The notes under the pieces: generated by a model | Told to the model about the DNA's origin: nothing | Databases searched by the model: none | Seen by the model: only the letters and a program-made list of their open reading frames with translations | Position numbers and translations under genes: made by a program | Assembly: GCF_001429245.1 (NCBI RefSeq) | Contig: NZ_LMJE01000001.1 | Span: forward strand, 1,359,564 to 1,423,563 | Reading direction: 5' to 3' | Source: Rhizobium sp. Root274 | GTDB lineage: Bacteria > Pseudomonadota > Alphaproteobacteria > Rhizobiales > Rhizobiaceae | DNA length: 64,000 bases | Shown here: positions 47,632 through 56,998 of the stretch, one piece after another | Layout of the letters: the number at the start of each line of letters is the position of its first letter | How positions within the stretch are numbered: position 1 is the first letter of the stretch

Positions 47632-48488
47632 TTGCCTCCATCGAGCGCGAGCAGGTGGCGGCGGACCTCGAAGAGCATGACGCCAGTGGCGACGGCCAGA
47701 TTGAGGCTGTCGGCCATGCCGACCTGCGGGATGCGGGCGAGCTTGTCTGCGGCCTGAGCCAGCTCATCCGGCAGGCCGGATTGTTCGTTGCCCATCATCA
47801 GGATGACGGGCTTGGAGCGATAGTCGATGGTGCGGTAGTCGACGGCACCAGCGAGATGGGTCGCGACGAGACGGGCGTCGACCGTCTTCTTCCACTTGAG
47901 GAAATCGGCAGGCGTTGTCTTTATGAGCGGCAGCGCGAACATCGAGCCCATGGTGGCGCGCACGGTTTCCATAGAGAAGGGATCGGTGCAATCGCCGACG
48001 AGGATGACGCCCGAGGCGCCGGTGGCGTCGGCCGTGCGGATGATCGTGCCGAGATTGCCGGGATCGCGAACGCGGTCGAGCGCGATCCAGGTTTCGGAAT
48101 CCTGCGGCCTGATATCCTTGAGTGCCGTCCAGCGCTGCTCGAAGACGGCGGCGACCATTTGCGGGTTTTCCCGCCGGGTGATTGAGGACATGACCTTTTC
48201 GCTGACTTCCAGCACAAGGCCACCTGCGGCAACGGTGCGGGCGGCGACCTTCTCGACCAGCGGCTTGCCCTTACCGGCCTTGGCATAGACGAGGGTGCGG
48301 ATGGTCCAGCCGCGATCGAGCGCATCGATGACGAGCTTCAGGCCTTCGGCGAGAAATATCTTGCTCTCGTCGCGCGCCTTTTTCTGGGAGAGCGCCTTGA
48401 TGTCCTTGATGATGGGATTGGCGAGGCTGGTGACTTCCTTGACCTGGCCGACGCGGCGCGGCCCCTCGTTTCGATAGTCGTCGGTCAT
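47628..48488 (-). CDS. SpoU/TrmH-family RNA 2'-O-methyltransferase
   Basis: A 286-residue SPOUT methyltransferase. The C-terminal knot carries [24 protein letters not shown] (motif 1), [13 protein letters not shown] (motif 2) and [17 protein letters not shown] (motif 3). The N-terminal part has an L30e-like region. The rRNA or tRNA site cannot be read. It is translated with ATGA overlap after the upstream methyltransferase and GTGA overlap before lspA, so three genes form an operon. Confidence 0.88.
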   Translation of the reverse strand: MTDDYRNEGPRRVGQVKEVTSLANPIIKDIKALSQKKARDESKIFLAEGLKLVIDALDRGWTIRTLVYAKAGKGKPLVEKVAARTVAAGGLVLEVSEKVMSSITRRENPQMVAAVFEQRWTALKDIRPQDSETWIALDRVRDPGNLGTIIRTADATGASGVILVGDCTDPFSMETVRATMGSMFALPLIKTTPADFLKWKKTVDARLVATHLAGAVDYRTIDYRSKPVILMMGNEQSGLPDELAQAADKLARIPQVGMADSLNLAVATGVMLFEVRRHLLALDGGK

Positions 48489-49675
48489 TTCGGTACCCAG
48501 CGGCTGAAGAGAGAGGTGGAGAGCGCGCGGCCCGGCGTCTTGCCGTCGAGGCCTGCCTCGCGGATCACGAGTTCGCCCGATTCGACCAGACCGCCCTTGC
48601 CGCGCATGGTTTCGCGCATCAGTTCGTGGATCGAATAGAAGCTCGCGCGGATCGAATAGGCTGTCAGCACAAGGCCCACGGCCTTGGGCGCCAAGAGTTC
48701 GCGGCAGATGTCGAGCATCAACGGCAGATGGTCGAAGAGCTGCCAGACCTCACCATTGGGACCCCGGCCAAATTTCGGCGGGTCTGTGAGGATGATGTCG
48801 TAGCGATGGCCACGGCGCTCCTCGCGCAGGATGAACTTCATCGCATCCTCGCAGATCCAGCGGATCGGCGCCTTATCGAGGCGGCTCAAGGACTGGTTCT
48901 CGCGGGCCCAGCCGATCGCCTTCTTCGACGCATCGACATGGGTGACTTCGGCGCCGGCAGCGGCGGCGACAAGCGAGGCGACACCGGTATAGCCGAAGAG
49001 GTTCAAGACCTTCAGCGGCCGGTCTGCGGATTCGATCTTTTGCTTCATCCAGCTCCAATGGGCGATCTGCTCGGGGAAGACGCCGACATGGCGGAAGGCG
49101 GTGAAGCGGCCGTGAAAATCGATGCCGAGCAAAGACAGCGGCCAGGTTTCGCCGAGCGCCTCGCGCTGGAAACGCCAGCGGCCCATGCCGTCTTCGTCGG
49201 TGTCGCCGGTGAAGACGGCGTCGGCCTTATCCCAGACATGGGTGGGTAGTGCCTTTGGCCAGAGCGCCTGGGCTTCCGGGCGGACGATGCGATAGGGGCC
49301 GTATTGCTCCAGCTTCAGACCGTCGCCGCTGTCGATCAGGTGGAAATCGCCGGCGCCGGAGGATTCGAGGATGAGCGGCACGCGCTCGGCCGGACGGTCG
49401 CCGGTGCGGATGGCGAGCGGGCGGGCCGGTTCGGAAGCCGCATCAGCAGGGCTTGCGACCTTGCCGTCTTCTGCGGGGCTGCGACGCATCGGCCGGGAAC
49501 TGCTGCGCTCGGACTTGCCGGCTGCGTGCCCCGCTGCAGGCGCCGACGATGGCCGTGCAGGCTTGCCAGCAACGTCCCCTGCCTTCGGCGGGCGGGGGCG
49601 GCCGGCATCGCCATTGGCTTTTGGCTTCGCTCCCGGGAATGGCTTGGCGCCGGGGCGACGTTCCTTGTTCTTCAC
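48485..49675 (-). CDS. class I SAM-dependent RNA methyltransferase (RlmI/RlmK-like)
   Basis: A 396-residue protein. The first 100 residues are lysine/proline/alanine-rich, with no predicted fold. The PUA-like and Rossmann parts follow from about residue 105, with VLNLFGYTGVASLVAAAAGA as the SAM-binding motif, DASKKAIGWARENQ and the catalytic ILTDPPKFGRGPNGEVW. The relatives methylate 23S rRNA (RlmI: m5C1962). The exact site is not known. It is upstream of the TrmH-family gene, with which it is translationally coupled. Confidence 0.85.
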   Translation of the reverse strand: MKNKERRPGAKPFPGAKPKANGDAGRPRPPKAGDVAGKPARPSSAPAAGHAAGKSERSSSRPMRRSPAEDGKVASPADAASEPARPLAIRTGDRPAERVPLILESSGAGDFHLIDSGDGLKLEQYGPYRIVRPEAQALWPKALPTHVWDKADAVFTGDTDEDGMGRWRFQREALGETWPLSLLGIDFHGRFTAFRHVGVFPEQIAHWSWMKQKIESADRPLKVLNLFGYTGVASLVAAAAGAEVTHVDASKKAIGWARENQSLSRLDKAPIRWICEDAMKFILREERRGHRYDIILTDPPKFGRGPNGEVWQLFDHLPLMLDICRELLAPKAVGLVLTAYSIRASFYSIHELMRETMRGKGGLVESGELVIREAGLDGKTPGRALSTSLFSRWVPK

Positions 49676-49757
49676 GTCAATGATCCGTGGCTCGGTGCTG
49701 ATCTCGGCCAGCCCTTAGCATTCCGGACAGGGCGCGAAAAGAAAATTTGCCGCGAGG

Positions 49758-50114
49758 CTATTTGGCGGCGAGTTGCGGGGTGGCCTGAGGCAGGGTTGCA
49801 CCGGCGATCTGTTCGGCGCGGGTCTTCTGGCGATCGGCCTCGGCCTGCCATTGCTGTGCCATGCGCGACTGGCTGCGGGCCTTTTTGCGATGCTTGCCCT
49901 GGGAGAACCAGGTGACGACGGCGCCGAGCAGCACGCCCAGCATGACCGCAAGGATGAGCAGGACGAAGAGCGGCGCCGAGAGCGACAAGGCCTGATCTGC
50001 AGGGTTGAACGGATTGAGGGCCAGACTGACGGGGTGACGATTGGCGACGGCGAGAACCACCAGGAGGATCGCCAGCGGCAGCAGGATCACGAGGCTCACG
50101 ATTTTCCGGACCAT
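49758..50114 (-). CDS. lapA: LapA-domain (DUF1049) membrane protein
   Basis: A 118-residue protein with two membrane helices (residues about 5-25 and 45-67). NRHPVSLALNPF and LGVLLGAVVTWFSQGKHRKKAR are the DUF1049/LapA signature. A cytosolic tail follows. In E. coli LapA works with LapB to control LpxC and LPS assembly. It lies downstream of ihfB in the same direction. LPS-transport genes (lptC-lptB) lie on the other side. Confidence 0.85.
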   Translation of the reverse strand: MVRKIVSLVILLPLAILLVVLAVANRHPVSLALNPFNPADQALSLSAPLFVLLILAVMLGVLLGAVVTWFSQGKHRKKARSQSRMAQQWQAEADRQKTRAEQIAGATLPQATPQLAAK

Positions 50115-50207
50115 GTTGCAACTCCCTGCTGTTCCGCCCTCGATGCAGGCGGCATGTCGTCAGCTCCAAGGTAAGGCCAGGCGCTGAATTTTCAATGCGG
50201 CCCGATC

Positions 50208-50510
50208 TTATTCGTCGTCTTCATCGCCCATGCCGGGGTTCAGACGCTCGCGAAGCTCCTTGCCGGTCTTGAAGAAGGGCACCCATTTTTCCTCGACGAA
50301 AACGGTTTCGCCGGTGCGCGGGTTGCGGCCGGATCGCGAGGGGCGATTCTTCACGGAGAAGGCGCCGAAGCCGCGCAGTTCCACGCGGTTGCCGGCGGCA
50401 AGCGCATCAGTGATCTCATCCAGGACTGCGTTGACGATATTTTCGACATCGCGGTGATAGAGATGCGGATTACGGGCCGCGACAATCTGCACCAATTCCG
50501 ACTTGATCAC
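50208..50510 (-). CDS. ihfB: integration host factor subunit beta
   Basis: A 100-residue HU/IHF-family DNA-bending protein. It starts at GTG ([16 protein letters not shown]), preceded by AGGGGGT five bases away. The [27 protein letters not shown] arm carries the DNA-intercalating Pro. The acidic tail GMGDEDDE is usual for the rhizobial protein. The longer frame starting at 50561 has no such support. IHF assists sigma-54-dependent activation; rpoN is about 2.5 kb away. Confidence 0.95.
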   Translation of the reverse strand: MIKSELVQIVAARNPHLYHRDVENIVNAVLDEITDALAAGNRVELRGFGAFSVKNRPSRSGRNPRTGETVFVEEKWVPFFKTGKELRERLNPGMGDEDDE

Positions 50511-50839
50511 GCCGACCCCCTGAATTTTCTGTTGTGACTTGAGCGGCGCCAACGTTGCCAAAGCAAAAAAGCACAGTCAAGGAACAACTTAACCATAGCG
50601 CGAGCACCTTGCTAAGCCAATGACCGATGTCACAAACATTTGGAAGGGCGCCGGTCTCACTTTCTCCGCATGAAGGAGAGAAGACGGGCGATCTTTAGAT
50701 GCTCCGGCACCTCCTCTTGTGCCGCGCTTGCGACAATCCATATGCGCCGTATTGGCAAGCGCCGAGAGACATGCGAAACGACAAAAACTGCGGGCCGCTC
50801 GGCAGACTGGCTGCCCGCCATCAAAACGGATTGCGACGA
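50511..50839. other. divergent region between ihfB and lptC
   Basis: This 329-base region should hold the promoters of ihfB and the lpt-rpoN operon. I could not place a strong -10/-35 pair with confidence. The lptC-frame open stretch extends into it from 50699, but its N-terminal part lacks a good ribosome binding site and hydrophobic anchor, so I treat it as leader. Confidence 0.45.
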
Positions 50840-51523
50840 ATGCTGCAGACCCCCACCGACATCCGTCAGGCAAACGGAGCCGCCTCCGATGCGGCAGCCT
50901 ATCGTCGCGCGGTGGGCCATTCGGCGCGCGTGCGGCGGCTGCGTGTGCTTCTGCCGGTGGCGGCACTGATCATCTCGTTGATCTTTATCGGGGTTTCGGC
51001 CGTGCGCAGCATGATGCCGGAAGAGCTGCATATCGAGTCGGCGAAGATCGAGAACGGCAAGATCGTGATGGAAAAGCCGGCGATCGCGGGCCGCAATTCC
51101 GACGGGGTCAATTACTCGATGCGGGCCGACCGGGCCCTTCAGGACATCAAGAATCCGAACCTGATCAATCTCGAAACCATCACCGCGGCCGTGCCTGTGA
51201 ACGACAAGGTGGTGGCGCGAATCGTGGCCCAGGGCGGGCTGTTCGACAGGGGCGCCAATCTGCTCAATCTCGACAAGCCGTTCACGCTCAATCTGTCGAG
51301 TGGGATCGACGCGCAGTTCAATTCCGCGCGCCTCGACATTGCCGGCGGCACAATGGAAACGAAAGACCCGATCGCCATTCAAACCAAGGGCGCGTCGATT
51401 GTTGCGAACTCCCTCAATATGAAGGATAAGGGTCGAACAATGATATTTTCGGGGGATGTCAGGTTGAACATCGAGCCGTCCTCCCTGCGCAGCAATCGGT
51501 CAATGGAAACGATCCAGCCATGA
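50840..51523 (+). CDS. lptC: LPS export ABC transporter periplasmic protein LptC
   Basis: A 227-residue protein from MLQTPTDIRQ, with one membrane anchor (about residues 33-55) and a periplasmic beta-jellyroll (DUF1239-type) that passes LPS from LptB2FG to LptA. The start has a poor ribosome binding site; ATG at 50771 in the same frame, preceded by GAGAG, is an alternative. lptA starts within its last codons (51520), so the two overlap by four bases. Confidence 0.9.
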   Translation: MLQTPTDIRQANGAASDAAAYRRAVGHSARVRRLRVLLPVAALIISLIFIGVSAVRSMMPEELHIESAKIENGKIVMEKPAIAGRNSDGVNYSMRADRALQDIKNPNLINLETITAAVPVNDKVVARIVAQGGLFDRGANLLNLDKPFTLNLSSGIDAQFNSARLDIAGGTMETKDPIAIQTKGASIVANSLNMKDKGRTMIFSGDVRLNIEPSSLRSNRSMETIQP

Positions 51524-52074
51524 AACATCGCCGCCTCTCCCCGCTCATGATCGCTGGTCTCGTGCTCGCTGCCGGCTGTGCCACCTTTGCCGGATCTGCG
51601 GCCATGGCTCAGACGAAGAGCAGCCAGATGGCCGGGATGAAGCTGTCCAACGATCAGCCGATCCAGATCGAAAGCGACGCGCTGGAAATTCGCGAGCAGG
51701 AGAAGAAGGCTTTCTTCACCGGCAACGTCAAGGTCGTGCAGGGCACCACCACGCTTCAGGCCGGCGCCATGACGGTTTTCTACCGTGGCGAGGGCAGCAC
51801 AGTCACGCAAGGCAATGCCGACATCGAGAAGATCGACGTCTCGGACAAGGTGTTCCTGCAGTCGGAGACGCAGCAGGCTACCGCCGACAAGGGCTTTTTC
51901 GACATGTCACAGCAGGTCTTCGTGCTCGAAGGCGACAAGGTGGTGCTGTCGGAAGGGCAGAATGTTTTCGTCGGCTGCAAGCTGACGGTGCACATGGAAA
52001 CCGGCCAGGCCAAACTCGACAGTTGCGGGCGTCGCGTGCAGATCCAGCTCGACCCCAAATCGCAGAAAAAGTGA
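51520..52074 (+). CDS. lptA: LPS transport periplasmic protein LptA
   Basis: A 184-residue protein with a signal peptide (residues 1-31, cut after AMA; a weak lipobox-like AAGC occurs at residue 20). The OstA-type beta repeats (DNQPIQIESDALEI-like, FTGNVKVVQGTTTLQAGAMTV, GNADIEKIDVSDKVFL) form the periplasmic LPS bridge. It overlaps lptC by four bases and precedes lptB by nine. Confidence 0.93.
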   Translation: MKHRRLSPLMIAGLVLAAGCATFAGSAAMAQTKSSQMAGMKLSNDQPIQIESDALEIREQEKKAFFTGNVKVVQGTTTLQAGAMTVFYRGEGSTVTQGNADIEKIDVSDKVFLQSETQQATADKGFFDMSQQVFVLEGDKVVLSEGQNVFVGCKLTVHMETGQAKLDSCGRRVQIQLDPKSQKK

Positions 52075-52083
52075 CCGATCGGT

Positions 52084-52896
52084 TTGAACGTGCAAATTCC
52101 GTTTTTTTCCAGGACTAAGCAGGCCAATCCGGCGACTGCGCCGGCAGGTTTGCCGGGCGACAAGGCGCGCTATGAGGGCACGCTGATCGCACATGGTCTG
52201 ACCAAGACTTATAACTCCCGCCGCGTGGTGAACGGGGCATCGCTGGTCGTGCGCCGGGGCGAGGCGGTTGGCCTGCTCGGCCCGAACGGTGCGGGCAAGA
52301 CCACCTGTTTCTACATGATCACCGGCCTTGTGCCTGTTGATGCCGGCACAATATCGATCAATGGCAATGATGTGACGTCGATGCCGATGTATCGTCGTTC
52401 ACGGCTGGGCGTGGGCTACCTTCCACAGGAAGCGTCGATCTTTCGTGGCTTGAGCGTGGAAGACAATATTCGGGCCGTGCTCGAAGTGCATATCTCGGAC
52501 AAGAAGCAGCGCGAGGCAAAGCTCGACGAGTTGCTGAACGAGTTCCATATCGAGAAGCTGCGCAAGTCACCTTCGGTGGCGCTCTCCGGTGGTGAGCGGC
52601 GGCGCCTGGAAATCGCCCGCGCGCTGGCGACCGACCCGACCTTCATGCTGCTCGACGAACCCTTCGCCGGCGTTGACCCGATTTCGGTCTCGGATATCCA
52701 GAATCTGGTGCGCCACTTGACGGCGCGCGGGATCGGGGTCCTGATTACCGACCATAATGTGCGCGAGACGCTGGGGCTCATCGACCGCGCCTATATCATC
52801 CATGCCGGCGAAGTGCTCACCCATGGCCGGGCCAATGACATCGTCAACAATGCCGATGTTCGCCGCCTCTATCTTGGCGACAAGTTCAGCCTTTGA
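52084..52896 (+). CDS. lptB: LPS export ABC transporter ATPase LptB
   Basis: A 270-residue ABC ATPase. Walker A is GPNGAGKTTCFYM, the LSGGERRRLEIARAL signature follows and Walker B is FMLLDEPFAGVDP. LITDHNVRETLGLIDRAYII is the LptB-type switch region. It powers LPS extraction with LptFG (not in the window). The start is TTG 52084 or GTG 52090; the first gives MNVQIPFF. It is followed by rpoN after 137 bases. Confidence 0.95.
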   Translation: MNVQIPFFSRTKQANPATAPAGLPGDKARYEGTLIAHGLTKTYNSRRVVNGASLVVRRGEAVGLLGPNGAGKTTCFYMITGLVPVDAGTISINGNDVTSMPMYRRSRLGVGYLPQEASIFRGLSVEDNIRAVLEVHISDKKQREAKLDELLNEFHIEKLRKSPSVALSGGERRRLEIARALATDPTFMLLDEPFAGVDPISVSDIQNLVRHLTARGIGVLITDHNVRETLGLIDRAYIIHAGEVLTHGRANDIVNNADVRRLYLGDKFSL

Positions 52897-53033
52897 GCTG
52901 GACAATAAAAGTCTGCCCGCGACCTCCTGCGGCTTGACCAAACCAAAATAAAAAGCAATTTTTGGGCCAAGTGGATTTCGCCCTGCATAATTCGCAGTTT
53001 GCGGGGTGAATGCAGGGGAGTCGAGCGTCCGCC

Positions 53034-54602
53034 ATGGCCTTGTCCGCGAATCTGTTCCTGAAACAGAGCCAATCGCTGGTGATGACACCGCAGTTGGTGC
53101 AGTCCATCCAACTGCTGCAGATGACCCATATCGAATTGATGCAGTTCATCTCGCAAGAGGTGGAACGCAATCCCCTGCTCGAATTGAATGCAGATGACGG
53201 AGATTTGGGCTCCGACGCTGCCGATACCGCCGACGCCCATGGCAGCGCCAGCGTCAACAACGGCCAATCCACCGACGATACTATTGCAAGCCCCTCGCTC
53301 GACAGCGACTGGTATGAGGGCAGCGGCAGCGAGAACCTCAATGACCGGCTGGACACGAATTTCGACACCGCCTTTGCCGACGAAGGCTCCAGCATGCGTC
53401 CCGATGCGCCGGAGCTGCTCGGGCAGTGGAAGTCGATGCCGGGGAGTTCCGGGGAGACCGGGGAAGGCTTCGATCTCGACGATTTCGTTGCCGGGCAGAT
53501 CAGCCTACGTGACCACCTGAACCAGCAGATTCCTTTTGCTCTTCCGACACCTGCCGACCAACTGATTGCGGCCGTCATGGTCGATCACCTTGACGAGTGC
53601 GGCTACCTGCGGCTCGATCTCGATGACCTGGCGGCGCGACTGGGGCGTGCCCGGGAGCAGATCGAAACCGTGTTGCAGACGCTGCAGACGCTGGAGCCCG
53701 CAGGCGTCTTTGCGCGCTCGCTCAGCGAATGCCTGGCGATCCAGCTGCGCCAGCGCGACCGTTATGATCCGGCAATGGCCATGCTGGTGGACAATCTCGA
53801 GCTCCTCGCCAAGCGGGATTTTGCCACCCTGAAGCGGCTCTGCGGCGTGGACGAGGAGGATCTGCTCGACATGCTGTCGGAGATCCGCAAGCTCAACCCG
53901 AAGCCGGGCGGCTCTTTCGAGCACAGCGTCTCGGAATCGGTGACGCCCGACGTCGTCGTGCGCGCGGACAACAATGGTGGCTGGCAGGTCGAGCTCAATC
54001 CGGATGCGCTGCCCCGGGTGCTGGTCAATCACAGCTATATGGTGGCGGTGGGGCGCCAGGGTGGGGCGAAGGACAGTCCCGATCACGCCTTCATGTCGGA
54101 ATGCATGCAGAACGCCAACTGGCTCACCCGCAGCCTCGACCAGAGGGCGCGCACGATCAGCAAGGTGGCGGCCGAGATCGTGCGGCAGCAATCGGCCTTC
54201 CTGGATCACGGGGTCGATCACCTGCGGCCGCTGAACCTGAAAACGGTCGCAGACGCGATCAAGATGCATGAATCCACCGTCAGCCGCGTCACCACCAACA
54301 AATATATGCTGACGCCGCGCGGGCTGTTCGAGCTCAAATATTTCTTCACGGTGTCGATCGCATCCGCAGAAGGTGGCGACAGCCACTCGGCCGAAGCCGT
54401 TCGTCACAGGATCCGGGCGTTGATCGAGAAAGAGAGCCCGGAGGCGGTGTTATCGGACGACGACATCGTCGACACGCTGAAATCCGGCGGCGTGGAGCTT
54501 GCGCGCCGGACCGTGGCAAAATACCGTGAGTCCATGAACATCCCGTCCTCGGTTCAGCGGCGGCGGGAAAAGCGCGCCATGGCGAAGATCCCCACCCACT
54601 GA
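53034..54602 (+). CDS. rpoN: RNA polymerase sigma-54 factor
   Basis: A 522-residue sigma-54. Region I is the glutamine-rich LFLKQSQSLVMTPQLVQSIQLLQMTHIEL. An acidic region II follows. The core-binding part and the HTH (VADAIKMHESTVSRVTTNKYM) come next. The RpoN box ARRTVAKYRE ends the protein. It directs nitrogen-assimilation, C4-dicarboxylate and other enhancer-dependent promoters. The start MALSANLF is the family N-terminus; an ATG 24 bases upstream is an alternative. The lptB-rpoN-hpf-ptsN order is standard. Confidence 0.97.
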   Translation: MALSANLFLKQSQSLVMTPQLVQSIQLLQMTHIELMQFISQEVERNPLLELNADDGDLGSDAADTADAHGSASVNNGQSTDDTIASPSLDSDWYEGSGSENLNDRLDTNFDTAFADEGSSMRPDAPELLGQWKSMPGSSGETGEGFDLDDFVAGQISLRDHLNQQIPFALPTPADQLIAAVMVDHLDECGYLRLDLDDLAARLGRAREQIETVLQTLQTLEPAGVFARSLSECLAIQLRQRDRYDPAMAMLVDNLELLAKRDFATLKRLCGVDEEDLLDMLSEIRKLNPKPGGSFEHSVSESVTPDVVVRADNNGGWQVELNPDALPRVLVNHSYMVAVGRQGGAKDSPDHAFMSECMQNANWLTRSLDQRARTISKVAAEIVRQQSAFLDHGVDHLRPLNLKTVADAIKMHESTVSRVTTNKYMLTPRGLFELKYFFTVSIASAEGGDSHSAEAVRHRIRALIEKESPEAVLSDDDIVDTLKSGGVELARRTVAKYRESMNIPSSVQRRREKRAMAKIPTH

Positions 54603-54763
54603 GACCCCCTTGAAATCCGGGAAATTAACCGGTCATTGACTTTTGACGGGATGGCGGCTAGAAGCGCGCCGCAATCGACAGCGCACACTGTTGGCCCCGG
54701 AGACAATTGGCCGGATCACGCCCGACAAACGAAGGTACAGACTGCCCGCACCACTCTAAAAGC

Positions 54764-54792
54764 TTGGACGCGGGCGTCGCTTGGCGTAAAAT
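54764..54792 (+). promoter_or_regulatory. sigma-70 promoter of hpf
   Basis: TTGGAC (54764-54769) and TAAAAT (54787-54792) are exactly 17 bases apart. The implied start gives a leader of about 27 bases before the hpf start codon. This is the best -35/-10 match I could see in the window. A weaker TTGACT at 54636 lies upstream. Confidence 0.6.
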
Positions 54793-54825
54793 GGGCACGT
54801 AACCAATCATAAGAAGGGAAACTCC

Positions 54826-55401
54826 ATGAGTGTGCGTGTATCCGGCAAGCAGATGGAAATCGGTGAAACTTTCCGCCAGCGGATCGAAGACCGAATCCAG
54901 GATGCGGTTACCAAATACTTCGACGGAGGGTATTCCGGGCAAGTGGTCGTGGCAAAATCGCAGTCGCGATTTTCGGCCGATTGCCTGGTGCATCTCGATA
55001 CCGGCGCAAACCTGCACGCCGCAGGTGAGGCCAATGATCCGCAAGTGGCCTTCGACACCGCCTTTGAGCGCGTCGAGAAGCGCCTGCGCCGCTACAAGCG
55101 CAAGCTGAAGGATCATCACGCCGGCGAAGCATCGAACCCGCCGATCGAGGTGGCCTACACGGTCATGGACTCCGTCGACGAGGATCATGAGGAACTGCCG
55201 GAAGACTATGCGCCGACAATCGTGGCCGAGAGCACGAAGAAATTGCGGACCATGACGGTTGCTTCGGCAGTCATGGCCCTCGACATGACGGACGAACCGG
55301 TGCTGCTGTTCAGAAGCCCGGGAAAAGAACAATTGAATATCGTTTATCGTCGCAATGACGGTAATATCGGGTGGATCGATTCCGCCAACATCAAAGGCTG
55401 A
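54826..55401 (+). CDS. hpf: ribosome hibernation promoting factor (long form)
   Basis: A 191-residue long HPF/RaiA protein. The N-terminal sigma-54-modulation domain (VSGKQMEIGETFRQRIEDRI, then AFDTAFERVEKRLRRYKRKL) binds the ribosome. A charged linker leads to the C-terminal dimerisation domain (MALDMTDEPVLLFRSPGKEQLNIVYRRNDGNIGWID), which forms 100S particles. The start has AAGGGAA six bases upstream. It has its own promoter, separate from rpoN. Confidence 0.95.
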   Translation: MSVRVSGKQMEIGETFRQRIEDRIQDAVTKYFDGGYSGQVVVAKSQSRFSADCLVHLDTGANLHAAGEANDPQVAFDTAFERVEKRLRRYKRKLKDHHAGEASNPPIEVAYTVMDSVDEDHEELPEDYAPTIVAESTKKLRTMTVASAVMALDMTDEPVLLFRSPGKEQLNIVYRRNDGNIGWIDSANIKG

Positions 55402-55469
55402 CGAGACTGGCGCGGGCAAACGCGAAAACGTTCGCCCGCCACCGGCTCAGACGCATGAAGGAAATTGAT

Positions 55470-55934
55470 ATGGCCTTGGCAGATTTGCTGCATCAGGACG
55501 CTGTCGTACCGACACTCAGGGTGAATTCGAAGAAGCAGCTGCTTCAGGAACTCGCGGCCAAGGCTTCCAAGCTGACCAATATCCCCGAGCGCGAAATCTT
55601 CGACGTCATCCTGCAGCGCGAGCGGCTGGGTTCGACCGGCGTCGGCAATGGCATCGCCATTCCACATGGCAAGCTTAACAAGGTCACGCAGATCACCGGG
55701 GTTTTCGCCCGGCTCGAAACCCCTGTCGATTTCGAAGCGCTGGACGACCAGCCGGTCGATCTCGTCTTCCTGCTACTGGCACCGGAAGGTGCTGGCGCCG
55801 ATCACCTAAAGGCCTTGTCGCGCATTGCCCGCGTGCTGCGCGACCAGGATCTGGTCGCCAAGCTGCGCGCAACGGAATCCGCCTCGGCGATTTATACCTT
55901 CCTCAATGAGGAGCAGGCCTCGAACGCCGCTTAA
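55470..55934 (+). CDS. ptsN: PTS IIA-like nitrogen regulatory protein PtsN
   Basis: A 154-residue EIIA-Ntr protein. The phospho-acceptor His is in GNGIAIPHGKL (H66). RLETPVDFEALDDQPVDLVFLLLAP is the conserved core. It receives phosphate from PtsP-PtsO and links nitrogen and carbon status to potassium transport and other targets. AAGGA lies before the ATG; the longer open frame overlaps hpf and is not used. Confidence 0.95.
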   Translation: MALADLLHQDAVVPTLRVNSKKQLLQELAAKASKLTNIPEREIFDVILQRERLGSTGVGNGIAIPHGKLNKVTQITGVFARLETPVDFEALDDQPVDLVFLLLAPEGAGADHLKALSRIARVLRDQDLVAKLRATESASAIYTFLNEEQASNAA

Positions 55935-55960
55935 GCGGCATCGACGCACCGTGCAGATAT

Positions 55961-55989
55961 AAAAAAAGCGCCTCTCGGGGCGCTTTTTT
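55961..55989. terminator. bidirectional terminator ptsN/grpE
   Basis: AAAAAAGCGCC and GGCGCTTTTTT form an 11-bp stem with T-runs on both strands. It lies between the convergent ptsN and grpE genes and serves both. Confidence 0.85.
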
Positions 55990-56010
55990 CGTTTGCGGTG
56001 ACGCCCGTGA

Positions 56011-56628
56011 TCAGGCCTTGGCAGCATCCTCGGCGGAAGCTTCCGCCTTAGGGCCGCCCTTGGCGACGCCAACCATGGCAGGGCGCAGGACCCGCTCGCC
56101 GATCGCATAACCGGCCTGCACGACCTGGACGACGGTGTTGTTTGCCACGTCAGGATTGGGCACTTCGAACATGGCCTGGTGGAAGTTCGGGTCGAACTTC
56201 TGGCCGACCGGCTCGATCTTGCGAATGCCGTGACGTTCCATGGTCGCCAGCATGCCGCGCTCGGTCATCTCGACGCCTTCAATAAGGGCCGTGACCGCAG
56301 CATCGGCGCCAGCGCGGGCGTCTTCCGGCAGGCTTTCGATGGCGCGGCGCAGGTTGTCGGAGACGGAGAGCATGTCACGGGCGAAGCCCGTCATGGCATA
56401 GGACTTGGCGTCCTTGATCTCGCGTTCGGTGCGACGGCGCAGGTTGTCCATGTCGGCTGCGAGGCGCAGGAAGCGATCGCGCAAGTCGGCATTTTCCGCC
56501 TTCAGGGCTTCGAGCGCATCAGTCTCGCCGCCTTCGGCTTCAGCCTGCGACTGATCTTCCTGAGCTTCGGTAGCGTAAGCCTCTGCGGCGTCCGCGTCAG
56601 GTCCGTTCTTGTTGGTTTCTTCGGTCAT
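56011..56628 (-). CDS. grpE: GrpE nucleotide-exchange factor
   Basis: A 205-residue co-chaperone of DnaK. The long acidic N-terminus leads to the dimerising helix ([23 protein letters not shown]) and the beta domain ([21 protein letters not shown]). It follows hrcA in direction, but a 261-bp element separates them, so a joint transcript would carry that element. Confidence 0.96.
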   Translation of the reverse strand: MTEETNKNGPDADAAEAYATEAQEDQSQAEAEGGETDALEALKAENADLRDRFLRLAADMDNLRRRTEREIKDAKSYAMTGFARDMLSVSDNLRRAIESLPEDARAGADAAVTALIEGVEMTERGMLATMERHGIRKIEPVGQKFDPNFHQAMFEVPNPDVANNTVVQVVQAGYAIGERVLRPAMVGVAKGGPKAEASAEDAAKA

Positions 56629-56731
56629 GACGTTCTCCGAATGATTCTGCGTTTTCGAACACGGGGTTCGATTTCGTGCCCGATATCAGGGTTTAGGGTG
56701 AAAAAATCAAGGGTCGCCGGCCAATTCGGCC

Positions 56732-56998
56732 TTATACCAAATCTCGATGATAGGAACCGATAGGATCGGCTCGATCGTCCCTGCTGGCTAGGAGAGGTCC
56801 GAAGAGCGATGCTTGCGCATCGGTCGAGGATCTCGACGACGCCAGAAGGGGCGAGAAGCCGACCGAAGTTGGCTAATGGGAGGCCTCTGGCGTTGTTGCG
56901 CCGCTTGGACGATGCGGAAGCATCGCCCGGCGCATCGCGCCTAGCCAGCGACCTGCCATTAGCCATCCTATAGGTTCTATCATCGAGACTTGGTATTA
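56732..56998. mobile_element. MITE-like element between hrcA and grpE
   Basis: A 261-bp non-coding element (56735-56995). Its ends are terminal inverted repeats of about 32 bp: the left starts TACCAAATCTCGATGATAGG, and the right, reverse complemented, starts TACCAAGTCTCGATGATAGA. Both are flanked by TTA (56732-56734 and 56996-56998), a likely target duplication. Partial symmetry continues inward (CTGGCTAGG). No transposase is encoded. The right-hand TTA is the complement of the hrcA stop codon TAA. Confidence 0.8.

Noticed and set aside
50699..50839. Longer N-terminus for lptC
   Set aside because: The extra 47 residues are not typical of LptC and lack a good ribosome binding site, though the ATG at 50771 cannot be fully excluded.
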